A stretch of DNA of 37,247 nucleotides from Corallococcus interemptor (GTDB lineage Bacteria > Myxococcota > Myxococcia > Myxococcales > Myxococcaceae). The translations under genes and the position numbers were made by a program. A model generated the notes under the pieces. It had not been told where the DNA came from, ran no database searches, and saw only the letters and a program-made list of their open reading frames with translations. Shown piece by piece: positions 1 to 5,611 of this stretch. The DNA lies in NCBI RefSeq assembly GCF_003668875.1, contig NZ_RAWM01000089.1, positions 1-37,247 of the forward strand, written 5' to 3'. The stretch's first letter is position 1; each line of letters opens with the position of its first letter.

Positions 1-129
1 CCCCCAACACCGACCCCGTCCCCGGGAGAACCCCTTAGGAAGCATGAGCCCAACCCCGCTCCATTGCGCCCGCCGCCCACTCCCAGACCGAGCAGCGGGC
101 AGGTGCGAAATGATCAAGGGGATAGGTGA
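1..129 (+). CDS. C-terminal end of a proline-rich protein (partial)
   Basis: Frame 1 is open from the window edge to a TGA at 127-129, giving 42 residues of a Pro-rich tail that begins PPTPTPSPGEP. Its start lies outside the window. Two things suggest it is real. The next gene starts 4 bp after the stop, and a PTPTP segment, encoded by nearly the same DNA (CCAACACCGACCCC), recurs in the same reading frame near the end of that next gene, so the two may be related. No function can be given. The base composition matches the low-GC block that continues to about 1393. Confidence 0.45.
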   Translation, partial: PPTPTPSPGEPLRKHEPNPAPLRPPPTPRPSSGQVRNDQGDR

Positions 130-133
130 GCAC

Positions 134-328
134 ATGAACATTCACGCCAGCGATAGCGGCACGAGGAAGCCGGCAGCCGGAAGCCACCAACCGAAGCCGC
201 CACCCCAGCCGCGACCTACGCCAGTTGCGTCATCGGGTAGACCTCTCAATGAGAATGGTGGCTTACTGCCTAGCCCAACACCGACCCCCGGTGGCGGCAA
301 AAAACACCACGGCAACTTCAAAAAGTAA
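134..328 (+). CDS. Small proline-rich basic protein, 64 aa, function unknown
   Basis: An upstream in-frame ATG exists at 44, but the ATG at 134 is preferred because GGTGA lies just upstream and the start sits directly behind the previous stop. The protein has no hydrophobic segment and no signal peptide. It is rich in Pro (PKPPPQPRPTP, then SPTPTPGGG) and ends in a basic His/Lys tail (GGGKKHHGNFKK). It lies 15 bp upstream of the membrane-protein gene at 344, which suggests one transcript. I do not recognise the family. It could be a disordered partner or linker protein, and a non-coding stretch is not excluded because it is short. Low GC relative to the rest of the window. Confidence 0.45.
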   Translation: MNIHASDSGTRKPAAGSHQPKPPPQPRPTPVASSGRPLNENGGLLPSPTPTPGGGKKHHGNFKK

Positions 329-343
329 CAATCACGTCAGCCA

Positions 344-1393
344 ATGAAATCCTCTGCTCAGACGACTGGCGGGCAGCTTGATGCCGATGAACTTATCAAC
401 CGCCTTAGGCTTAACTCGCCTGACCTGGCAGAAGAACTCTACAAGATAAGTAAAGAATATCTCGCGAGCGAAACCGCTCGCGAGAACAATCTGAACGCGA
501 AAGCAACGTCGCTGCTCACTGCAAGCGGCCTTTCGCTTACGGTTGCATTCACGTTCGGCGGAATGCTGATTCAACACCCTGAGTACCTCAGTTCCCTTTG
601 GGGACTTTGGCCATACATCGTACCAATCTTCTATGGGGTGGCACTTCTCGCAGGGCTTTCTGCCAGTGCCATTGCTGTCTGGTCGCTTTTGATTCGTGGC
701 GACTATGTAGGGATTTCCGAGCAAGATGTGTTCAATCCTAGTGTGCTGATTGATTCAGACAGATTGGACTTCATCTCTCTTCCTGCGCCTGCCCAATCAA
801 AAACGTCACCTCTCAATCAGGCAGAACAGCAAGACAGCGACAACGTCGTTATAGAGCCATCAAGCGACATCATCCCCGAATCATCATCGCCAGAACCAAC
901 AATGCCCGTGGAGCCGACGGCAGCATCAGCGGGAGCGGAAACTCAGCCTCCCGTGGAGGCTCCACCGCCGTATCCTAAATCAGGGACGGCATATTATCGA
1001 CGGTTCATGACGGCGCATATTTGGCAGATCGCGCGAACCCACTTTGACATCCACGAGGCCAAAGCCAAGAGAATCAAGATAGGGCAAGGACTGTTTTTTG
1101 TCTTCCTTCTAATGCTCGCTGCCATTGGGGTTAGCTTGACAATCGTTGCCCTCATTCAGCAGCACAGGCTTGCTGCTAGTTCTCAGACAACAGTGGCATC
1201 CCCAGGAACTCCCCAACCTGTAGCCGCTCAGCATCCGATCAGCAGTGCTGGCGCGTCGTCAGTCATGCCGCCGACAATGGTGTCGACTCCTAGCGCAAGC
1301 GACGGCGGCACGAGTCCGAAAGTAGATGTAGATGGTGGCGGCACGACTCAGATAGCTAGGGATGCCGGAATTCCCCTGAATCTGTTTCGGTAG
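344..1393 (+). CDS. Three-helix membrane protein, SLATT/Pycsar-type 2TM-like N-terminus (349 aa)
   Basis: The N-terminal part (about 10-55) is helical and charged and ends NLNAKATSLL, followed by two hydrophobic segments at about 57-76 and 89-117. A long Pro/Ser/Glu-rich linker (about 145-212) follows. A second charged helix (THFDIHEAKAKRIK, about 232-245) leads into a third membrane segment at about 249-271. The tail is Ser/Thr/Pro/Gly-rich. A charged helix with a KA motif running straight into a tight helix pair is the layout of the 2TM effector domains known from SLATT and Pycsar anti-phage modules, but I see only general resemblance, so that assignment is inference. The ATG at 344 lacks a clear Shine-Dalgarno sequence. 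The gene is low in GC and uses A/T-ending codons far more than genes beyond 2 kb, which points to acquired DNA. It is likely co-transcribed with the two small Pro-rich genes upstream. Confidence 0.75.
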   Translation: MKSSAQTTGGQLDADELINRLRLNSPDLAEELYKISKEYLASETARENNLNAKATSLLTASGLSLTVAFTFGGMLIQHPEYLSSLWGLWPYIVPIFYGVALLAGLSASAIAVWSLLIRGDYVGISEQDVFNPSVLIDSDRLDFISLPAPAQSKTSPLNQAEQQDSDNVVIEPSSDIIPESSSPEPTMPVEPTAASAGAETQPPVEAPPPYPKSGTAYYRRFMTAHIWQIARTHFDIHEAKAKRIKIGQGLFFVFLLMLAAIGVSLTIVALIQQHRLAASSQTTVASPGTPQPVAAQHPISSAGASSVMPPTMVSTPSASDGGTSPKVDVDGGGTTQIARDAGIPLNLFR

Positions 1394-1499
1394 GGCACCT
1401 CGAAGCATCCTCGCCCGAGCGTCATAGGCCGCCCTGTCGGATCGCGCGTGGGTCACCTCCTCGGATCGCTGTCCCGACCAGCCCGCGTGCTCGGGAGCG

Positions 1500-1772
1500 T
1501 CAAGGGTCAGCTCCGTCGAAACCGGAACGGTTCTGTGCCCTTGACTCTCCCTCCGCGCGGGCGAAGGGCAACCGGCCGCAAGCAGCCAGTCCTGCGCGAT
1601 CAGGAATCGCGATCCATTTGGCCGACCCGGAAGCGGTCGTTGACCCGGCCCCTGACACTCGGCACAGCCGCTGGCGGCCACCACGTACCGGACGGGCACC
1701 ACGGCTACGCAGGCAGTGCTCGTCGCGGGCAAGCTCCATGGTCCCGAGGTGATACTCGGCGTAAGTGGGCAT
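1500..1772 (-). CDS. Doubtful small ORF, 90 aa
   Basis: This minus-strand ORF starts with ATG four bases after the tRNA-like fragment at 1776-1808. Its first ~37 residues (MPTYAEYHLGTMELARDEHC, later RGGRQRLC) look more protein-like than chance. The remainder is Arg/Ala/Gly-rich. In the neighbouring minus frame a Cys-x-x-Cys continuation is visible (CAECQG), so a frameshifted small zinc-knuckle protein is conceivable. There is no Shine-Dalgarno sequence. It may equally be a random ORF in GC-rich DNA. Confidence 0.2.
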   Translation of the reverse strand: MPTYAEYHLGTMELARDEHCLRSRGARPVRGGRQRLCRVSGAGSTTASGSAKWIAIPDRAGLAACGRLPFARAEGESRAQNRSGFDGADP

Positions 1773-1775
1773 CCT

Positions 1776-1808
1776 GGTTCGGAGTAGCGCGGGACTTGAA
1801 TGCTGGCT
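1776..1808 (-). other. tRNA 3'-end-like fragment (T-loop plus acceptor strand)
   Basis: Read on the minus strand, the segment contains TTCAAGTCCCGC followed by GCTACTCCGAACCA. This resembles a T-loop, the 3' strand of the T-stem, an acceptor strand and an ACCA end. The 5' strand of the T-stem does not pair, and no anticodon arm or 5' acceptor strand lies upstream, so it is not a functional tRNA. A remnant keeping only the 3' part is what a tRNA-targeting integrase would leave behind. Confidence 0.3.
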
Positions 1809-1904
1809 ACCATCGCGCGTCAGACGGCACCACAGCCCCAGGGCGGCGCGGTGCCAGGGGGCTCTGCTCTATCCGGCGCTGCGCTCCGGTCGGTTTGGTA
1901 GCCC

Positions 1905-2026
1905 GCAGGGACCAAAAAAGAACCAAATCCAATGGACGGGCCTGGACTCACCCGGACAGGAATCCGCCCCCTTCCTCAGAGCGAAAACCGCATTGGCGGC
2001 CGGTGGTCCGAGCAGGGACCAAATCC
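1905..2026 (+). repeat. 12-bp direct repeat flanking the att-like site
   Basis: GCAGGGACCAAA occurs at 1905-1916 and again at 2012-2023. Between and after these copies ACCAAATCC occurs at 1922-1930 and 2018-2026. Short repeats beside a tRNA/tmRNA-type attachment sequence could be integrase arm-binding sites. That role is inferred from position only. Confidence 0.4.
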
Positions 2027-2032
2027 GCCCAC

Positions 2033-2059
2033 GAGGCTTCGATTCCCGCCGCCTTCACA
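2033..2059 (+). other. tmRNA/tRNA 3'-end-like sequence, candidate attachment (att) site
   Basis: The stretch reads TTCGATTCCCGCCGCCTTCA and is close to the usual 3' terminus of bacterial tmRNA (T-loop TTCGATT, CCCGC stem strand, then GCCTCCACCA-type acceptor end). The 5' strand of the T-stem is not complementary, and no tmRNA body precedes it. Only the 3' segment is therefore present, as expected of the distal att copy after integration into ssrA or a tRNA gene. A terminator follows 9 bp later, as it would behind a real RNA gene. The intact gene would lie to the left, outside the window. A chance match to a tRNA end is the alternative. Confidence 0.5.
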
Positions 2060-2067
2060 GTGAGATG

Positions 2068-2103
2068 GCCTGGCAATCCAGTACGGGTTGCCAGGCTTTT
2101 TCT
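2068..2103 (+). terminator. Rho-independent terminator
   Basis: GCCTGGCAA pairs with TTGCCAGGC, extended inward by TCC/GGG with one wobble pair, around an AGTAC loop. A T-rich tract follows (TTTTTCTT). It stands directly behind the RNA-3'-end-like sequence and ahead of the gene at 2156. It closely resembles the hairpin at 3320. Confidence 0.75.
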
Positions 2104-2155
2104 TGGGCGTGGTACATGGCTTCGCTTGAGCCCTTTCCTCAAGACGGAGCGAGTC

Positions 2156-2919
2156 ATGCGAAGCCTCATTCTCTGGAGTCTGGTGTTGTTCTCCTCGACC
2201 GCGCTCGCGGCGGAGACACGGCTGGTCGTGAGGGCCCGCGCACGGGACGGCAAGTTCATCGGGACGTCCATGGGGGCGTCCGGGTGGTGCTCCGGGATGG
2301 GCAGACCGGCCAGGTGCTGACCAGCGGCGTCACCGCCGGCTCGACTGGGAACACCCAGACGCTGATGAAGCAGCCACAGGCGCGGGGCGCGGCGCTCGCG
2401 GATGAGGCTTCCGCGAAGTTCACGGCCACCCTGGACATCGCCGAGCCGCGGCTGGTGACGGTGGAGGTGTCCGGGCCTCTTGCGCAGCGGCAGGCGCTCG
2501 CGACCAGCACGACCCAGCTCTGGCTGCTGCCCGGCAAACACATCGAGGGCGACGGCCTCATCCTGGAGCTTCCTGGCTTCGCGGTGGATGTGCTGGCGCC
2601 ATCCGCTCACGAGTTCGTCAAGCTCACGAAGGACAGGAAGCTCACCCTGCCTCTTCGCGCCAATCTCACCCTCATGTGTGGCTGTCCGACGGAGCCCAAG
2701 GGGCTCTGGGACTCCAGCCGGTATGAGCTGCAGGCCACGGTGAAGCACAATGGAAAGCCGCTCACCCAGCTCCCCCTGAAGTACGCCGGCAAGACGAGCA
2801 CCTTCGAGGCAGAGCTCTCCGTCCAGCAGCCGGGTGCATACGAAGTCACTGTGAGTGCGTACGACCCCGTCACCGGCAATACCGGAGTGGACTCCACCAC
2901 GTTCATCGTCGAGCCGTGA
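2156..2919 (+). pseudogene. Secreted protein of unknown function, broken by a -1 frameshift
   Basis: Translation from the ATG at 2156 gives a clear signal peptide (MRSLILWSLVLFSSTALAAE) and mature sequence up to about 2270, then drifts into a stop at 2320. The neighbouring frame continues as plausible protein from HGGVRVVLRDGQTG to the TGA at 2919. Adding one G to the five-G run at 2272-2276 joins the two into a 254-aa protein. The downstream part is a periplasmic-type beta-rich protein ending in an Ig-like segment (GAYEVTVSAYDPVTGNTG). It contains a CGC motif around 'LTLMCGCP'. The family is not recognised. The shift in a homopolymer may be a true mutation or a sequencing error. Confidence 0.65.
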
Positions 2920-3026
2920 CATGCCTCGCACGCCGTCAGTGCATGAGGTGCTCACGACCCGGATTCCCAGAGGGGAGACACCCTGGCCTATCGTGGCCGG
3001 GCAGCACTCAACCGGGAGACATACAC

Positions 3027-3302
3027 ATGCGTAGGGCAATCATCGCGGGCTTGATGGCAGTGGGGCTGTTGGCGGGGTGTGGTGGCACGTCCGACGAAGA
3101 GGTGGTCGCTGCATGCGCGAACGGCACCACGTGTACCGGTTCCGTTGCTCAGTGCGAGGCGACGTGCGGTCCCTCCGCCGATGCGGCTGAAAAGAACGCT
3201 TCCTGGGTCATGTGCTACTGCTGCGACGGCACCAGCATCATGGGTGTCTATATGTCGTCCTGCTTCGCCTACTGCGCGGACCGCGACGGCGTCTGCAATT
3301 AG
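3027..3302 (+). CDS. Small cysteine-rich lipoprotein, 91 aa
   Basis: The start at 3027 is chosen because GGGAGA lies about 7 bp upstream and a type II signal peptide follows at once (MRRAIIAGLMAVGLLAGC, lipobox LAGC). The mature part is short and carries ten further cysteines, including TCTGSVAQCEATC, CYCC and a C-terminal GVC. This suggests a disulfide-knotted surface domain exposed in the oxidising envelope. No family is recognised. It is followed by a strong terminator, so it is probably monocistronic or the last gene after the broken secreted protein at 2156. Confidence 0.8.
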   Translation: MRRAIIAGLMAVGLLAGCGGTSDEEVVAACANGTTCTGSVAQCEATCGPSADAAEKNASWVMCYCCDGTSIMGVYMSSCFAYCADRDGVCN

Positions 3303-3319
3303 CCGCGAAGGCAGCTAGG

Positions 3320-3357
3320 GGCCTGGCAATCCAATGCGGGTTGCCAGGCCTTTCTCT
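3320..3357 (+). terminator. Rho-independent terminator, near copy of the one at 2068
   Basis: GGCCTGGCAA (3320-3329) pairs with TTGCCAGGCC (3341-3350) and is extended by TCC/GGG, giving a 13-bp stem with a short loop. TTTCTCTT follows. It lies 17 bp after the stop of the mini-lipoprotein. It shares most of its sequence, including loop-flanking bases, with the hairpin at 2068-2103. Confidence 0.8.
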
Positions 3358-3475
3358 TGCGCTTGCTTCGTCAGGTGTCCCCTGTGCGGCTCTGCGCGTG
3401 GACCGGTCTTCCCGGGTTTCACTCGATCCCGGAAGAGCAGGCTCCTAGACTGGGGCACACCTTCGAGGAACCGTC

Positions 3476-5593
3476 ATGGGCTGTGTCTTCTGCAAATTCG
3501 GCAAGTGTACGACTCACGAAACCTCTCCCGGCGCGCTGGATGCTCCGGCCTGGCTCAAGAAGGGCGTGGACGGGAAGACGAAGACGGGCGACAGGGAGCT
3601 CGTCAGATTGCTGCTCCATGCCTGGTTGACCCTGGGCTCCACCGCCGAGGAGCAGCATGAAGAAGCCCTGAAGGCTTATGAAACCCAGGATGCGGAGTAC
3701 GACTCAGACCCGAGTGCTTTTCTTCCGCTGGGTAAAAAAATTGAGACGCTGAGCAAGGCAAAGGAGTCCGCTCTCAAGTATCTCGGAAACCTGTACGCCC
3801 ATCACGAACTGGATCCCCTGAAGCTGCGAGAGAAGCTGGCGGAGGTCTACGACACGCTCGCATCCCTCACCGCCAGCGACGGACTGCAATTCATCGTCAA
3901 CCTGTGCCTGGTGAACTACAGGACCGCCCAGGGCGGACGGTTGAGGAAGGCAACCTCCCTGCCGCGCAGTGCGAACGGAGAAGGGGAGTACATGCGCCCC
4001 TTCGTGGATGCCCTCCCTCCCTACGTGGCCTTCCTCCTGTCGCCGCTGCTGTCGAAGGGCCTCTCGATTCTCGCACCGGCGGTGCTGGATACAGTCCCGG
4101 GAGAAATCAAATACAGCACGAGCGCTCTCCCAAAAGACAGCGCCCGCTATCACCCTCCCAGCCGGTTCACGGCTTCGTTCCTGGCCTCCGCCACCGAGCG
4201 CAAGGATTTCGCAAGCCACTATGAGGAGCTCGGCTCCTTCGGCTTCGCGGAGCCCAGCTTCGGTCACTGGTCCGAAGGCTTTGGCGGCGGCGAACATGCG
4301 GGCACCCGGGTCTCCCTGGGCGCCTATTCGTTGAACCCGGACTACCTGGAAGAGGTCTCCAAGCGGCTGGAGCACTCCTACTCGCACCAGGAGGGGAAGT
4401 CCGTCTACAAGAACTACGGCGGCGCCCGGCCCAAGCACCTGCAGTATCTGAAATCGCGGTTCGGCGCTTCGCAGACGGGCGGTCCACTCCCGCCGGGCCT
4501 GGAGCTGAGCCTCGCGTGGATTCAAGTGCTCCAGGAGATCGCCCTCGCCGTCGTGGAGCGGGCGCAGCATCAGGATGGCTCCGTCCGCCCTTTCTTCAGC
4601 CGGATCGCCGAGAAGATCGCGAAGCGGGGCGAAAAGCTCGCGTTCGTGTTGCAACAAGGTTCGGGCCTGCTGTCGGAGGACGGCATGAAGGTGACCGAGC
4701 TCTTCGACAAGGTCTGGATCCTCGAATCCACGCTGTGGGAGTTCATGTTGCTGGGCGCTGCCTTCGTCCCCATCGCCGATCTGATCGAGCTCGTGAGACA
4801 GCGCCGCCTCACGCCGGCTGTGGCCCCCACGCCCAACCTGACCGAGGACATCCACCTGGGCGAGGCGCCCACCTTCACGAGGGTGTTCTTCCCCACCGGG
4901 ACCGCCGCGGCCCTGGGCCTCCAGGAACACCTGCTGGAGAAGAAGTGTCCTCACCTCAAGGAGAACTTCGCCAAGTCAGAGCTCAACCCGTTCAAGCCCT
5001 ACTTCGAGTTCTATATTCCTGGCAACGAGCCCAGGGAGAACGACGTCCAGGACTCTGCGTTCCTCTTCAACCCCTCCAAGCCCACGGAGGGACGCAGGGC
5101 GGTGTGGGTCAACCTCTCTGAAAGCCTCCACAGCAAGCTGTTGGGCAAGCAGATGCAGGAGGTGGGGACATTGATTGCGGACAAACTCCGTCAGTACCTG
5201 GGGTCGCTGCCACTGAAGAGCGACGAGCCGGTGGTGGTGGTGGCTGACTTCACCAGGTTCAGTGGAGAGATGCCCAACACCGTCGTCTACCGCATCCTCG
5301 CGGACCTCACGCGCGCCCTGAGCGAGAGCAAGACCTGCGAGATCGTCTTCCTGCGCTCGAACCTGAAGTACAACTCAGGCTCGCTGGATCGGTACCAGAG
5401 CGGTGAGGTGCTCATCCCTCCGGGCACCGCCGCGTGGTTCGTCCCCCAGGAGCTGGAGCAGAAGGCCCAGGAGGTCTTCAACGACACGGAGACCTACTGG
5501 AGCCTGTTTGGTCAGTACATCCCGCTCATGCGGAAGACCTACCTGCTCTCGGACTACGTCAGCCAGGCCCGGTGGCGGGAGTACGCGAAGTAG
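3476..5593 (+). CDS. Large protein of unknown function with N-terminal CxxCxxxxC motif (705 aa)
   Basis: GAGGA sits 8 bp before the ATG at 3476. The protein opens with MGCVFCKFGKC, so three cysteines and a nearby His (about 14) could bind a metal. There is no signal peptide and no transmembrane helix with confidence; a hydrophobic stretch near 180-200 (YVAFLLSPLLSKGLSILAPAVL) is only moderately so. The first ~450 residues are largely helical. The C-terminal ~250 residues look like an alpha/beta enzyme fold, with a strand VVVVADFTRFSGE and a later block FLRSNLKYNSGSLDRYQSG. That block recalls the active-site loop region of fold-type I PLP enzymes, but I cannot confirm this. It stands alone between a terminator and the convergent rph-like gene, whose stop is 18 bp away. 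Confidence 0.85.
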   Translation: MGCVFCKFGKCTTHETSPGALDAPAWLKKGVDGKTKTGDRELVRLLLHAWLTLGSTAEEQHEEALKAYETQDAEYDSDPSAFLPLGKKIETLSKAKESALKYLGNLYAHHELDPLKLREKLAEVYDTLASLTASDGLQFIVNLCLVNYRTAQGGRLRKATSLPRSANGEGEYMRPFVDALPPYVAFLLSPLLSKGLSILAPAVLDTVPGEIKYSTSALPKDSARYHPPSRFTASFLASATERKDFASHYEELGSFGFAEPSFGHWSEGFGGGEHAGTRVSLGAYSLNPDYLEEVSKRLEHSYSHQEGKSVYKNYGGARPKHLQYLKSRFGASQTGGPLPPGLELSLAWIQVLQEIALAVVERAQHQDGSVRPFFSRIAEKIAKRGEKLAFVLQQGSGLLSEDGMKVTELFDKVWILESTLWEFMLLGAAFVPIADLIELVRQRRLTPAVAPTPNLTEDIHLGEAPTFTRVFFPTGTAAALGLQEHLLEKKCPHLKENFAKSELNPFKPYFEFYIPGNEPRENDVQDSAFLFNPSKPTEGRRAVWVNLSESLHSKLLGKQMQEVGTLIADKLRQYLGSLPLKSDEPVVVVADFTRFSGEMPNTVVYRILADLTRALSESKTCEIVFLRSNLKYNSGSLDRYQSGEVLIPPGTAAWFVPQELEQKAQEVFNDTETYWSLFGQYIPLMRKTYLLSDYVSQARWREYAK

Positions 5594-5611
5594 GCGGAGC
5601 GCGACAGCCCG

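Larger units (their letters stand above)
1394..2155. other. 762-bp stretch without a convincing gene; likely end of an integrated element
   Basis: The composition returns to GC-rich here. Several frames are open on both strands, but none starts with a good ribosome site or shows a recognisable domain. The stretch holds, from left to right, a weak minus-strand ORF (1500-1772), a minus-strand tRNA-3'-end-like fragment (1776-1808), a 12-bp direct repeat (1905 and 2012), a plus-strand tmRNA/tRNA-3'-end-like fragment (2033-2059) and a terminator hairpin (2068-2103). Together these are typical of an att region at the border of an element integrated in a structural RNA gene. Confidence 0.5.

Noticed and set aside
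1448-2155. Long plus-strand open frames running through 1448-2155 and 1765-2155
   Set aside because: They lack ribosome sites and recognisable domains, are Arg/Gly/Pro-rich as expected of random frames in GC-rich DNA, and run through the att-like sequence and the terminator. Only the part from 2156 is protein-like.
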